Source: [Clostridium] viride DSM 6836
GTDB lineage: Bacteria; Bacillota; Clostridia; Oscillospirales; Oscillospiraceae
Direction of reading: 5' to 3'
Assembly (NCBI GenBank): GCA_000620945.1
Contig: JHZO01000004.1
Coordinates: 62,001-126,000, forward strand
Length of the DNA stretch: 64,000 nt
Below, piece by piece: positions 37,504 through 45,770 of this stretch. The first letter of the stretch is position 1; every line of letters starts with the position of its first letter. The notes under the pieces were generated by a model. The model saw only the letters and a list, made by a program, of their open reading frames with translations, was not told the DNA's origin and searched no databases. A program made the position numbers and the translations under genes.

Positions 37504-38463
37504 TTAGGCAGGGGGTTGGTAACCCCGGTAGGGATCAAGGATCAAATCGCGGAAAATGGAAGACACGGCCCCATGATAATCGGAAAGATTTTGTGCTTTT
37601 CGAATCCGTTTGGCCTGGGGCTCGTGCTCCGGGAACATGCAAATCATGTAATGCCACAGCTCCTTCATCTTGTGCAGAACGGGTCTTTCTCCGAACAGAA
37701 GCTCACGATAGCGCAGAAACAATCGGTCATGGAAGGCAAGCAGGGTCGAAGTGGTGAGAAGTTCGCCCTGCGTCACGGTGGCATGAAGGGCTGGATTGGC
37801 AATTAATCCGCGGCCCAACATAATGCCTTTCGCTTGTGGATAGTGTTCCGCGAAGGTGGCTACCTGGTCGGGGGTAAACAGATCACCACTATACACCACA
37901 GGGGCACGGCTTTCTTGTAGCGCCATGGCAAAGGCATCCGTGTGAGGGCTGCCACGATAGTGCTCGTTGCGGATACGGGGATGAATGGTCAGCTCATGGA
38001 TAGGGTATTCATTATAGAGGGGAAGTAGTGCCTCCCACTCTTTTGGATCCGACACTCCAATGCGCGTTTTGATGGAGATGGGAAGAGGGCAGTCTGCGAA
38101 GATAGCATCGAGAAAGGCGCGAAGGGCATCCAGGTCGCGCAAAGCCCCGGCCCCACGTCCTTTGGAAAACACAGTCCCGGAAGGGCAACCAAGGTTTAGA
38201 TTCACTTCCGAACAGCCCAAATCTTGCAGCTGATTTGCGGATTGGATAAAGTCTTCGCTGCGATTGGTCAGCAGTTGTGGAATCAGCGGAAGACCGGATA
38301 GGAGGGCGTGGGAAAGCTGGCTACGGTCCTTCGTAGAGAGTCCCTTGATGCTTGGAACAAAGAAGGGCGTGACGTAGCGGTCAAGCATAGGGAAAAAGTC
38401 CCGATGGATCTCATGGTAAAGGCGGCTTGTGATGCCCTCTAAGGGTGCAAAATAGTAAAGCAA
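37504..38463 (-). CDS. tRNA-dihydrouridine synthase family protein
   Basis: The 319-residue FMN enzyme reduces uridines in tRNA. It begins with TTG at 38463, eight bases after TAGGAGG, starting LYYFAPLEGIT, the Dus N-terminus. The catalytic cysteine is Cys93 in NLGCPSG; KTRIG and HPR near residues 137 and 165 are the usual substrate and flavin contacts, and GIMLGRGLIANPAL is the C-terminal phosphate-binding block. Which tRNA position it modifies (DusA/B/C class) cannot be told; the sequence looks like the clostridial clade rather than DusB. No neighbour suggests an operon. Confidence 0.9.
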   Translation of the reverse strand: MLYYFAPLEGITSRLYHEIHRDFFPMLDRYVTPFFVPSIKGLSTKDRSQLSHALLSGLPLIPQLLTNRSEDFIQSANQLQDLGCSEVNLNLGCPSGTVFSKGRGAGALRDLDALRAFLDAIFADCPLPISIKTRIGVSDPKEWEALLPLYNEYPIHELTIHPRIRNEHYRGSPHTDAFAMALQESRAPVVYSGDLFTPDQVATFAEHYPQAKGIMLGRGLIANPALHATVTQGELLTTSTLLAFHDRLFLRYRELLFGERPVLHKMKELWHYMICMFPEHEPQAKRIRKAQNLSDYHGAVSSIFRDLILDPYRGYQPPA

Positions 38464-38620
38464 AGGACCTACCTCCTACAAGTTTTTGCCATACGTGAGA
38501 AAAAGATGAGAAATTCGGGGAAAAGCGGACACAATACAAGAGGGAAGCCCGTATACTAAAGTAATCCCAACGGGAAGGGGAGAGGGGGGCCGACTGCCTG
38601 CCGTTTCGAAAAGAAAAGCA

Positions 38621-38649
38621 TTGTAAGCGGAGGGCAAATCGTGTAGAAT
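38621..38649 (+). promoter_or_regulatory. Promoter of the 111-residue protein gene
   Basis: TTGTAA (38621-38626), a 17-bp spacer and TAGAAT (38644-38649), 128 bp before the start codon. The rest of the 313-bp gap 38464-38776 shows no other recognised feature. Confidence 0.65.
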
Positions 38650-38776
38650 AGATAAAACGTGATGGCACCCTTTTATGATACCACGAAAAGATAAGCTGGC
38701 GCAAGAAGACAAGGACACAATGGAGCGAACGGATCAAACGTAATATGCAATCATCATTAAGGAGGCGCATTGTTTC

Positions 38777-39112
38777 ATGGCAGATTGGAACCTTTGGAAA
38801 GAAAAAGCAAAAAACCTAACCATGGCAGGGGTCAGCAAGGCAAAAGAGCTAGGAGAGATTGCTCGCTTGAACCTCGATAACATTTCTGAGGAAGAAAAGA
38901 TTAAGCAGGCTTATCTTGAGATCGGCATGCGCTACGCTACATTACATGAAGGCGCACCAGAAGAGGGATACGAACCCATGTTTGCTCGTATGGAACAAGC
39001 AAAGGAAACCATAAGGACCAATAAGGAGACCATTGCACGCTTAAAGCGCGAAGGAAACATTTCCGATGAGGAGTTAGAACAGATTGTTCTGCCGCCCAGC
39101 GGAGAGGAATAA
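38777..39112 (+). CDS. Conserved small soluble protein, unknown function
   Basis: The 111-residue protein starts MADWNLWKEKAKNLTMAGV after a strong AAGGAGGCG. It is rich in Lys, Glu and Ala and is probably all helical, with a likely coiled coil between about residues 70 and 95 (MEQAKETIRTNKETIARLKRE). No signal peptide, cysteine pair or enzyme motif is seen. Short proteins of this build (N-terminal WKEKAK and a SEEEKIKQAYLEIG segment) occur in Clostridia without assigned role. It has its own promoter and terminator. Confidence 0.75.
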   Translation: MADWNLWKEKAKNLTMAGVSKAKELGEIARLNLDNISEEEKIKQAYLEIGMRYATLHEGAPEEGYEPMFARMEQAKETIRTNKETIARLKREGNISDEELEQIVLPPSGEE

Positions 39113-39116
39113 GAAG

Positions 39117-39152
39117 TCCCCCACGGCCTTTGTCGTGGGGGATGTTTTTTGA
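39117..39152 (+). terminator. Terminator after the 111-residue protein gene
   Basis: TCCCCCACG and CGTGGGGGA form a stem followed by TGTTTTTTG. Confidence 0.9.
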
Positions 39153-39219
39153 TTTTTATGATACAATAGGAAAAGGGGAAAAACCCGTTTGAAGGTTTCT
39201 CCCCAGCCTACGTCTTACC

Positions 39220-39483
39220 TTAGAAAAAGATACAAATGGACCAAATGAGGGAAGCAATTCCGCCACCGCAAAACAAGCTAAGCACTGTGGGCCATATGTC
39301 ATGGGCTGGCGAACCGCTTTGCTTATGCAAACAGTTTTTTGCAATTTGCTCTGCCTCTTTGAGCACCTGATCCGGAGTTCCGTTGCGGAACGCTTCCTCC
39401 CGAACCAGAAAAAAAGCCTGTTCAAATAACTTTGGCTCTGGAGAGTTTACCATAATCACGCGACGGGCTACACCTTTCACCAT
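39220..39483 (-). CDS. Conserved hypothetical protein with C-terminal membrane helix
   Basis: The 87-residue protein begins MVKGVARRVIMVNSPEPKLFEQ, has a helical middle (REEAFRNGTPDQVLKEAEQIAKN) and ends with one hydrophobic helix (about 66-87). It is probably a tail-anchored protein. The start is supported by AAGGAGG and a proper spacing. The N-terminal arrangement RRVI-V-SPEPKLFEQA is one I recognise from small clostridial proteins of unknown function, usually without the membrane helix. Nothing in the neighbourhood indicates a role. Confidence 0.7.
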   Translation of the reverse strand: MVKGVARRVIMVNSPEPKLFEQAFFLVREEAFRNGTPDQVLKEAEQIAKNCLHKQSGSPAHDIWPTVLSLFCGGGIASLIWSICIFF

Positions 39484-39631
39484 AGGGGGTCATCCTCCTT
39501 ACATAGCTTCCGATTCCTGTGCATTCAGTATGGGCAGAGAACGGGAAGAATATTCTTGGAATCAAAAGTCGAGACTCGGAATGTATACTTCTTACTCTGA
39601 GACATAGAATGGAGGAGAAAGGGGAAGTGAG

Positions 39632-39721
39632 ATGAAGGAAACAAGACGCAAAGAGCTTTGGGGCTTGGGGGTTCTATTCTTCCTCAATAGCTTCTTTATT
39701 TTACTGGCACAGTTCCGATGA
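39632..39721 (+). CDS. 29-residue putative membrane peptide
   Basis: The reading frame MKETRRKELWGLGVLFF...AQFR (29 residues) is preceded by GGAGGAGAAAGGGG and followed immediately by a terminator. A charged N-terminus and one short hydrophobic helix make a plausible membrane peptide. The frame is short enough to be accidental; the ribosome binding site and terminator are the only support. Confidence 0.45.
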   Translation: MKETRRKELWGLGVLFFLNSFFILLAQFR

Positions 39722-39760
39722 GAAAAGCCGCAAGATGGAATCCCATCTCGCGGCTTTTAT
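39722..39760 (+). terminator. Terminator after the 29-residue peptide gene
   Basis: AAAAGCCGCAAGATGG and CCATCTCGCGGCTTTT form a long stem with a T-run at its 3' side. Confidence 0.7.
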
Positions 39761-39763
39761 GCG

Positions 39764-39796
39764 AAAAAAATCAGGTTAGGCCTAAGCCTAACCTGA
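39764..39796 (-). terminator. Terminator of the rpsF-ssb-rpsR operon
   Basis: TCAGGTTAGG and CCTAACCTGA form a perfect 10-bp stem; on the minus strand it is followed by TTTTTTTCGC. Confidence 0.92.
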
Positions 39797-39814
39797 TGCT
39801 GCTGCGATTTAAAA

Positions 39815-40054
39815 TCAGTCGGTCACGTAGGGCAGCAGAGCGATCTGACGGGAGCGCTTAATCGCCTCGGTCAGCTGACGCTGATGCATTGCACAGGTAC
39901 CGGTGGTACGACGGGGCAGAATCTTGGAACGTTCGGAAAGGAAACGGCGCAGCTTTGCGGAATCCTTATAATCGATGTGCTCAACCTTGTCTACGCAGAA
40001 GGCACAAACCTTACGGCGCTTACGGCCGCGGGAACGATCTTTATCCATAGCCAT
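39815..40054 (-). CDS. rpsR: 30S ribosomal protein S18
   Basis: S18 binds S6 and the central domain of 16S rRNA. The 79-residue protein has a basic N-terminus, the CAFCVDK pair, [24 protein letters not shown] and a C-terminal [10 protein letters not shown], matching family length. Two cysteine-containing motifs (CAFC and a later C with H) suggest the zinc-binding form. AAGGAGG precedes the ATG at 40054; a second ATG two codons later is possible. It is the last gene of rpsF-ssb-rpsR. Confidence 0.96.
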   Translation of the reverse strand: MAMDKDRSRGRKRRKVCAFCVDKVEHIDYKDSAKLRRFLSERSKILPRRTTGTCAMHQRQLTEAIKRSRQIALLPYVTD

Positions 40055-40097
40055 ATCAGGAAAACCTCCTTATCAAAAAATGCCGAATCACTCGGGC

Positions 40098-40562
40098 TTA
40101 GAAGGGAAGCTCACCGTCATCGCTCAGTTCTGCAAACGAGTCGATGTCGGGAGCGGCTGCATACCCCCCGCCAGGAGCGGGAGCGTAAGGACTACCACCA
40201 AATCCGCCGGGCGCAGCGTAGGAACCACCCTCGGCTTCCTTGCGGGAGTCACCAAAATACACGTTGTCGGCGACCACTTCAGCAATGGTGCGCTTGTTTC
40301 CATCGCGATCGGTATAATCGCGGATCTGCAAACGACCCTCGACAATGGCCATGCGGCCCTTGGTGAAAAAGCGGGAGACGAACTCGCCCGTCTGACGCCA
40401 AGCCACCACATTGATGAAATCAGCCTTTTTTTCACCGGTATCCCGGTCTTTAAAATCGCGATCCACAGCCAGGCGGAAGGACGCAATGGCCACTCCGTTG
40501 GGTGTGTGTCGCAGTTCAGGATCGGCAACCATGCGACCCTGTAGGAAGATCTTGTTTAACAT
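40098..40562 (-). CDS. ssb: Single-stranded DNA-binding protein
   Basis: The 154-residue SSB has the OB-fold (residues 1-108, with MLNKIFLQGRMVADPELRHT at the start and FINVVAWRQTGEFVSRFF), a Gly/Ala/Pro-rich linker and the acidic C-terminal tip DDGELPF that docks partner proteins. AAGGAGG precedes the ATG. It lies 15 bp after rpsF and 43 bp before rpsR, the usual operon. Confidence 0.97.
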   Translation of the reverse strand: MLNKIFLQGRMVADPELRHTPNGVAIASFRLAVDRDFKDRDTGEKKADFINVVAWRQTGEFVSRFFTKGRMAIVEGRLQIRDYTDRDGNKRTIAEVVADNVYFGDSRKEAEGGSYAAPGGFGGSPYAPAPGGGYAAAPDIDSFAELSDDGELPF

Positions 40563-40577
40563 AACAAGGAAGCCTCC

Positions 40578-40874
40578 TTATGCGTCTTTGCAGATGATCA
40601 TAGAACGCATAATGCCGTCGGTGATCTTCAGCACGCGGTCGAGTTCCTGGGGAAGCTCGGGAGCAGCGGTGAAGGTCATCAGGACGTAGTGACCGTCGTT
40701 CAGGTCGTTGATGGGATAGGCCAGACGGCGCTTGCCCCAGTTATCCAGAGCGGTCACTGTACCCTGGGTTTCGACCAGAGTCTTGAACTTCTCAATCAGC
40801 GCGTTGATGTTCTCTTCGCCGATTGCGGGGTCCATGATATAGACTACCTCGTAATTTGCATTGACTTTTGCCAT
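40578..40874 (-). CDS. rpsF: 30S ribosomal protein S6
   Basis: The 98-residue protein starts MAKVNANYEVVYIMDP at the ATG after AAGGAGGTG, rather than the upstream extension. WGKRRLAYPINDLNDGHYVLM is the family core. S6 forms a heterodimer with S18 on the 30S platform. The first gene of rpsF-ssb-rpsR. The leader between the promoter and the start holds a hairpin that could be the S6:S18 autoregulatory site. Confidence 0.97.
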   Translation of the reverse strand: MAKVNANYEVVYIMDPAIGEENINALIEKFKTLVETQGTVTALDNWGKRRLAYPINDLNDGHYVLMTFTAAPELPQELDRVLKITDGIMRSMIICKDA

Positions 40875-40900
40875 GTTGTGCACCTCCTTATGGACATATG

Positions 40901-40920
40901 GCCGCCCCAAAATGGGCAGC
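40901..40920 (-). promoter_or_regulatory. Hairpin in the rpsF leader, possible S6:S18 binding site
   Basis: Minus-strand GCTGCCCATTTTGGGGCGGC folds into an eight-pair stem about 27 bp before the start codon. A conserved rpsF leader element bound by the S6:S18 complex is known in many bacteria. The fit here rests on position and a G+C-rich stem, not on a checked consensus. Confidence 0.5.
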
Positions 40921-40952
40921 AAGGATTCACTTGTAATAAAACAAGCTACATA

Positions 40953-40980
40953 ATTATATCTAAAATGAGTGAAATGTCAA
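40953..40980 (-). promoter_or_regulatory. Promoter of rpsF-ssb-rpsR
   Basis: Perfect TTGACA (minus strand, 40975-40980), 16 bp, perfect TATAAT (40953-40958). Confidence 0.92.
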
Positions 40981-41047
40981 GAGAAATCGAAAAGAAAAGG
41001 CGAAGGCTGAACAAATGATGAGAAAAAAGAAGCCTTTGCACCATGGT

Positions 41048-41076
41048 ACATAAACGACCAAATCGAGAACATACTA
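41048..41076 (+). promoter_or_regulatory. Candidate sigma-G promoter of spoVAC
   Basis: ACATA (41048-41052), 17 bp, CATACTA (41070-41076) resembles the forespore sigma-G consensus (GYATR, 17-18 bp, CATNHTA). The -10 matches fully; the -35 in four of five. Confidence 0.4.
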
Positions 41077-41103
41077 AGCCAGATAAGAAACGAGGTGTTT
41101 GCG

Positions 41104-41547
41104 TTGAATATGAACAACAACGACTATCAGGAATATGTCAAACAGAAGGCAAAAAATTCTCCCCTTTGGAAGAACATGATCTGGGCGTTCCTTGTAGGCG
41201 GGCTCATCTGTGCCATCGGACAAGGCTTTTTTGATTTCTTTCGTTATCTTGGCTTGGAGGAAACGCTATCTTCCAGTGCTACGTCCATGACCTTGATCTT
41301 GATTGCAGCGCTTTTAACCGGCTTTGGTGTGTTCGATGACATCGCAAAGCGGGCAGGGGCAGGAACCCTGGTTCCGATCACGGGTTTTGCCAACGCCATG
41401 GTGGCTCCGGCGCTGGAGTTTAAGAGCGAGGGTGTCATCACTGGTACGGCAGTCAAACTGTTTACCGTGGCAGGCCCGGTGCTGGTGTTCGGAATTTCAG
41501 CCAGCATTCTTGTCGGATTGATTAAGTTCCTGTTGATGCTCATCTAA
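41104..41547 (+). CDS. spoVAC: Stage V sporulation protein AC
   Basis: SpoVAC is a membrane protein for dipicolinate transport into and out of spores, acting like a mechanosensitive channel. The 147-residue form starts with TTG at 41104, six bases after GAGGTG; an ATG at 41110 is the alternative. Family features are NNDYQEYVKQKAKNSPLWKN, a glycine-rich first helix GGLICAIGQGF, the GVFDDIAKRAGAGT block and the FANAMVAPALEFKSEG block, with about four helices. The usual partners spoVAD and spoVAE do not follow: a terminator and a converging gene do. Confidence 0.93.
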   Translation: MNMNNNDYQEYVKQKAKNSPLWKNMIWAFLVGGLICAIGQGFFDFFRYLGLEETLSSSATSMTLILIAALLTGFGVFDDIAKRAGAGTLVPITGFANAMVAPALEFKSEGVITGTAVKLFTVAGPVLVFGISASILVGLIKFLLMLI

Positions 41548-41557
41548 TCGCGACATA

Positions 41558-41609
41558 GCATATCCCCTACCCGTGCGCCGGAAGGTCGCGGGTAGGGGAT
41601 ATTTTTTAT
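41558..41609 (+). terminator. Terminator after spoVAC
   Basis: ATATCCCCTACCCG and CGGGTAGGGGATAT form a perfect 14-bp stem followed by TTTTTTATT. Confidence 0.95.
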
Positions 41610-42068
41610 TCAGCATGCCACACCTTCCAGCAAGAGAAGCGCTTGTTTTCGCGGTAGACCGCAGGAGTAACCGCCTAGGCCACCACCCCTTGCAATAACC
41701 CGATGACAGGGAATGAGGATGGGCAGCGGGTTTTTTCCATTGGCGTTTCCGACGGCCCGGAAGGCACGGGGCGAGCCGGTTCGTTCTGCCAACTGGCGGT
41801 ATGACATGGTTGTTCCATAGGGGATATCCAACAGGGCAGCCCAAACCCGCTCCTGAAAGACCGTGCCCTTTGCCAAAAGAGGCAGGTGGAATTGGCGCAG
41901 CTTTCCAGAAAAGTAGGCAGTCAGCTGTGCTTCAGCCTCAAGGAGAAGGGGTGTCCCATTGCGAAAACCAAGGTCACCAAACTGCAAGGAGATCAGATGC
42001 GTTTCCGTGGAAAGCAGGGAAATTGGGCCGAGGGGGGAGGAAACGAGAGCGCCATAGGTTGCATCCAT
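41610..42068 (-). CDS. ogt: Methylated-DNA-protein cysteine methyltransferase
   Basis: The 152-residue suicide enzyme removes alkyl groups from O6-alkylguanine. The acceptor cysteine is in the PCHRVIARGGGLGGYSCG motif (about residues 119-136), and the DNA-binding helix region VWAALLDIPYGTTMSYRQLAERTG precedes it (in parts VWAALLDIPYG and TTMSYRQLAERTG). The N-terminal domain is the short Ogt type without an Ada regulatory domain. It converges on spoVAC. Ribosome binding site GAGGTGATGG lies before the ATG. Confidence 0.95.
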   Translation of the reverse strand: MDATYGALVSSPLGPISLLSTETHLISLQFGDLGFRNGTPLLLEAEAQLTAYFSGKLRQFHLPLLAKGTVFQERVWAALLDIPYGTTMSYRQLAERTGSPRAFRAVGNANGKNPLPILIPCHRVIARGGGLGGYSCGLPRKQALLLLEGVAC

Positions 42069-42130
42069 ACCATCACCTCTAAGATTGAGCTTTTTTCAGT
42101 ATACCACAAGGAGTGAGCGTGGCATAGGGC

Positions 42131-42167
42131 AAAAAAATAGTTCCCCGCCGACGAAGTGTCAGCGGGG
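42131..42167 (-). terminator. Terminator after the SLH-protein gene
   Basis: Minus-strand CCCCGCTGAC and GTCGGCGGGG form a stem followed by AACTATTTTTTT. Confidence 0.8.
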
Positions 42168-42192
42168 AAAAAAGGGGTAAGGAGGAAAAAGA

Positions 42193-43200
42193 TTAAAAGA
42201 GAGGCGAATTCATGGTGCTGCGGGACTCCAAGAGGTCGAGGGTTGCGGAGAGCAGGGTAGCCGCTTCCGCTTTGGAGAGAGGCTCCGACAGAGCCACATC
42301 CTTGGACATGATGCCAACGGCATCTAAATTCGCAACGGACTGGGATGCCCAACTGGGGACATCTTCCGCGGTTTTGGAGACGTTGGACAGCTGGAGGAGT
42401 CGATTGAGCAAAACGCCGGCTTCTCCGCGGCTCATGACCTGGTTGGGCAGGAAGACCGATTCACCTTCTCCATTGCTGCTTCCGGTGATGGTACCCTTAT
42501 AGAGTGCCGTTGCCACATAGGGTTTTGCCCAAGTAGCAATGGCCGCATCGTCGGTAAACCCAGTGGAAACGGCATCAGAAAGAAGCTTGGTATCCAAGGT
42601 ATCCATAGCCAGGGTCAAAAACTCCTCACGGCTGACGGTCTGATTTGGCTGAAAGAAGTAGGTGTCACCGATGCGCTGACCAACCAAGACATCCAGTTCG
42701 GCCAGACGGATGGCGGCTTTGTGGGCAGGGTTTCCTTGCATGTCCGCATAGGAAACCTTGGTACGAGGCTTTTGAATTCTGAGTTTCACGGTGGCAGGCT
42801 CGGAGGAGTTGCCTTTGGCATCTTCGGCCACATAGGTAAAGCTGTCCTTGCCCGTTTTGTTCTCATAGGGCGTGTAGGTGAAGCTCATGGAGCCATCGTC
42901 TGACAGGGTGACGGAACCACGTGCCGGGTTTTTGGTGACGCGGTATTTGACGATGTCACCCTCAGGATCAAAGGATCCCAGTTTTTCCGTGATGGCTACG
43001 TTCTTGTACGTGAAAAACTCTAAGTTCGTAGCAATGGGGGCGGCATTTTGTGCGGGAAGTGGGTCAGAGTTTTCTGGCGAAGGATGCAGGGCATCCAAAT
43101 CTGCCTTGGTGCCAATGACGAAGGCAGAAACGGGAAGAGAACACAGAAAGACGCACAACAATACGCAGGAAAGCCGCCGAAGTAAGCGGGAGTGTGTCAA
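42193..43200 (-). CDS. Secreted surface protein with cadherin/Ig-like and SLH domains
   Basis: The 335-residue protein starts with TTG at 43200, eight bases after AAGGAGG. It has a signal peptide (residues 1-26, ending SLPVSAF), an Ig/cadherin-like domain (about 52-145, with SFDPEGDIVKYRVTKNPARGSVTLSDDGS) and two to three SLH repeats (about 150-335, with VLVGQRIGDTYFFQPNQTVSREEF and VFLPNQVMSRGEAG). SLH repeats bind pyruvylated cell wall polymers, so the protein should be attached to the surface. The role is unknown. It lies in its own transcript with a terminator. Confidence 0.88.
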   Translation of the reverse strand: MTHSRLLRRLSCVLLCVFLCSLPVSAFVIGTKADLDALHPSPENSDPLPAQNAAPIATNLEFFTYKNVAITEKLGSFDPEGDIVKYRVTKNPARGSVTLSDDGSMSFTYTPYENKTGKDSFTYVAEDAKGNSSEPATVKLRIQKPRTKVSYADMQGNPAHKAAIRLAELDVLVGQRIGDTYFFQPNQTVSREEFLTLAMDTLDTKLLSDAVSTGFTDDAAIATWAKPYVATALYKGTITGSSNGEGESVFLPNQVMSRGEAGVLLNRLLQLSNVSKTAEDVPSWASQSVANLDAVGIMSKDVALSEPLSKAEAATLLSATLDLLESRSTMNSPLF

Positions 43201-43315
43201 GAAGATAACCTCCTTATCGTTCCTATTGATGATTCAGGCTAAGTGTACCCTACTTTTGGAAAGGATATACATAGAAACTAAGAGATTGTGAGTCTACCAT
43301 TTGGTGGGTCAGTGC

Positions 43316-44458
43316 TTATCCCCTCACATGATAGGAGCGCAGTTTGATGTTTGATAGGATGCCCATGGCCAGGTAAAGGGTGATGAGAGAGGAACCGCCA
43401 TAGCTGAAAAAGGGAAGGGTCAGGCCCACCACCGGGGCGATAAAAAGGCACATCCCAATGTTAAAGAGGGCCTGAACGGCCAACATACCGCCGTAGCCAA
43501 TGGCCACGTAACTGCCAAAGCTGCTTTTGGCTCGACGAGAGATCCACAAGCAGCGCAGGACAATGGCAGCCAGGAGGGCAAGGATGACAAGGCAACCAAT
43601 GAGGCCAAACTCTTCCCCGGCCACGGCGAAGATAAAGTCCGTGTGCCGAGCGGGCAAGGAGGAGGAGGCACCACTCTGGGTTTGAATTCCTTGCAGATAG
43701 CCTTGCCCACTGCTCTGCCCGGAACCGATGGCCAGTAGACTGCGCATCTGTTGAAACCCCTTGCCCTGAGGATCCAAGCTATGGTCAAAGACCACCAAAA
43801 AGCGCATCTGAATGTAGGAGGGGAGGTGGGGCCAGAGGAAGAATGCGCCCGTTGCAGCGGCACCCAAGCCCAAGAGGAACCAAAACAGGCGAACCCCTGC
43901 CGTCCAAGCCATGAGAAGGAAAATGAAGAGGTACACCAAGACCATGCCCATGTCACTGGAGACCAGAAAGATGATGGCACAGAGCAGCAGGGTATGTCCT
44001 GCGGTTTGCAGGATGGCCAGGGGGCTGCTGACGCTGCCTTTTGTTTGCTGCCGGCAGAATTGGAGGGCCAGCAAGAGAACGAAGGAAAGTTTCACCAGTT
44101 CGGCAGGCTGCAAGTTAAAGGGGGTTCCCGGAAGAACCATCCAACTTTTGTTTCCCGTTCCATCGTCGTTCCCGAAGGGAATCAAGAGTAGAAGCAGGAG
44201 CACGCTCAGGCCAAAGAGTAGGGGAGCGATGCGCTCAACGATGGCCTCAACATTGACAAAGGTAGCGATCAGGTAGCAAAGAATTCCAAGTAAGGAGGCG
44301 GCCACTTGCTTGCTCAGTGCAGTTTGAAGATCGGGAGCATAGCGGGTGGCACTGAAAATCAAAACTAGGCCATAGAGGTTCGCCAGCAGACAAAGAAAAA
44401 AGAGGAGCAAATCACCTTTATGACAGAAATCATGCAGGCTTTGCCGGAGAAATCGCAT
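43316..44458 (-). CDS. rodA: SEDS glycosyltransferase RodA-like
   Basis: This second SEDS polymerase is about 380 residues with ten membrane helices. Motifs include NLQPAELVKLSFVLLLA (about 120-136), LLAIGSGQSSGQGYLQG, PARHTDFIFAVAGEEFG and the C-terminal GLTLPFFSYGGSSLI. The Rod-type sequence, lack of mur/fts neighbours and the terminal basic tail suggest elongation rather than septation. The ATG at 44458 follows a weak GGTGAT; an in-frame TTG at 44482 lacks a ribosome binding site. A division SEDS protein is at 1316-2521. Confidence 0.88.
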   Translation of the reverse strand: MRFLRQSLHDFCHKGDLLLFFLCLLANLYGLVLIFSATRYAPDLQTALSKQVAASLLGILCYLIATFVNVEAIVERIAPLLFGLSVLLLLLLIPFGNDDGTGNKSWMVLPGTPFNLQPAELVKLSFVLLLALQFCRQQTKGSVSSPLAILQTAGHTLLLCAIIFLVSSDMGMVLVYLFIFLLMAWTAGVRLFWFLLGLGAAATGAFFLWPHLPSYIQMRFLVVFDHSLDPQGKGFQQMRSLLAIGSGQSSGQGYLQGIQTQSGASSSLPARHTDFIFAVAGEEFGLIGCLVILALLAAIVLRCLWISRRAKSSFGSYVAIGYGGMLAVQALFNIGMCLFIAPVVGLTLPFFSYGGSSLITLYLAMGILSNIKLRSYHVRG

Positions 44459-44627
44459 TCGATCACCGCTTTTCTGTGACAAGTGTAAAAGAAACTTGCG
44501 TTTGACGCGTACTATTGGTACAATACTAAGATGGTTATTGATTCACCAAGAGGACAAGCTAGGCCTCTTACGAGTGTATCAGATTCCGCCGAGGTTATGG
44601 CGCGAATTTTGGAGGGTGTTAAGCGGA

Positions 44628-45053
44628 ATGGAACGGTATTCAGCAAGTGAGCAGGAAACGGAAGCGATTGGGGCGGAACTTGCACAGCGACTAGTCCCGG
44701 GAACGGTAGTGGCCTTTACGGGTGACCTGGGTGCGGGGAAGACCGCGTTTGTGCGTGGCATGGCACGAGGACTGGGAGTGCCGGCTCGCGTCACCAGCCC
44801 GACCTTTACCATCGTGAATGAGTATGAGGGCGGACGCTTGCCGCTCTTTCACTTTGATCTGTACCGCATTGGCTCTGAGGATGAACTCTTTGACATTGGC
44901 TGGGAGGATTTCCTGCGGCGCGGCGGGATTTGTGCGGTGGAATGGAGTGAAAACGTGGAAGGTGCGCTTTCGGAGGCGATTCTCATCGAGATTCGACATG
45001 GCAGCACGGATACCGAGCGGAGCATCACCATCACGGGGGAGGGGTTCGGATGA
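44628..45053 (+). CDS. tsaE: tRNA threonylcarbamoyladenosine ATPase subunit TsaE
   Basis: TsaE is the ATPase needed, with TsaB, TsaC and TsaD, to place threonylcarbamoyladenosine at position 37 of tRNAs reading ANN codons. The ATG at 44628 after GGAGGGTG gives 141 residues. The P-loop [13 protein letters not shown] (about 32-44) and the [13 protein letters not shown] and HFDLYRI blocks are the family marks. It overlaps tsaB by 4 bp (ATGA), so they are translated together. Confidence 0.95.
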   Translation: MERYSASEQETEAIGAELAQRLVPGTVVAFTGDLGAGKTAFVRGMARGLGVPARVTSPTFTIVNEYEGGRLPLFHFDLYRIGSEDELFDIGWEDFLRRGGICAVEWSENVEGALSEAILIEIRHGSTDTERSITITGEGFG

Positions 45054-45757
45054 AAATACTGGCCTTAGAGTCGTCCGCCACGGCGGCCTCGGTGGCACTG
45101 TGTGAGGGGGAAACGCTCCTAGCCCAGAGCTTCCAGAATACCGGATTAACCCATAGCCAAACCCTCCTTCCCATGGTCGAGACGCTACTATCCGAATGCA
45201 ATCTTCGCTTGTCGGATCTGGATCTGCTGGGTGTTTCAGCAGGCCCCGGTTCCTTCACGGGACTTCGCATTGGCGTCTCTACTCTAAAGGGACTTGCTTG
45301 GGCGAAGGATCTACCTTGCGCCGCTTGCTCTACCTTAGAATCGATGGCATGGAACGCGGTGGGGCTTTCCGGTGAGATTTGTGCGGTGATGGACGCCAGA
45401 CGAGCACAAGTCTACCAGGCTCGCTTCCACTCGGATGGAGAACGGATCACTAGATCCTCCCCGGATCGGGCGATTTCATTGGAGGAGTTGGCCCTGGAGC
45501 TTCGAGCCTTGCAAAGCACCCCGTGGCTCGTGGGAGACGGAGCCTTACTTTATGCGGATGCTCTTCAGCAAGCGGGAATCCGCGTTAGACTAGCTCCTCC
45601 GAATCTTCGCATGCAGAGTGCATGGGGCGTGGCGCGTGCCACGCTGGAGCGATGGAAGCAGGGGGAAACCACGAAGGGGGCGCTCTTGGTGCCAAACTAT
45701 CTGCGCCTGTCACAAGCAGAACGAGAGCGTTTAGAACGAGAAAATGGACACGAATAA
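45050..45757 (+). CDS. tsaB: tRNA threonylcarbamoyladenosine subunit TsaB
   Basis: TsaB is the inactive paralog of TsaD and forms the core of the threonylcarbamoyl-transfer complex. The 235-residue protein begins [17 protein letters not shown] and has [17 protein letters not shown] (about 62-78), the family signature. It overlaps tsaE and ends 13 bp before the upp start. The rimI and tsaD genes that commonly follow are absent here. Confidence 0.95.
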   Translation: MKILALESSATAASVALCEGETLLAQSFQNTGLTHSQTLLPMVETLLSECNLRLSDLDLLGVSAGPGSFTGLRIGVSTLKGLAWAKDLPCAACSTLESMAWNAVGLSGEICAVMDARRAQVYQARFHSDGERITRSSPDRAISLEELALELRALQSTPWLVGDGALLYADALQQAGIRVRLAPPNLRMQSAWGVARATLERWKQGETTKGALLVPNYLRLSQAERERLERENGHE

Positions 45758-45770
45758 GAAAGGACAAAAC

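Noticed and set aside
44503-44545. TTGACG with TACAAT as promoter of tsaE
   Set aside because: The spacing is only 11 bp. A TTGCGT further left gives 17 bp but matches only three of six bases, so no promoter was annotated.
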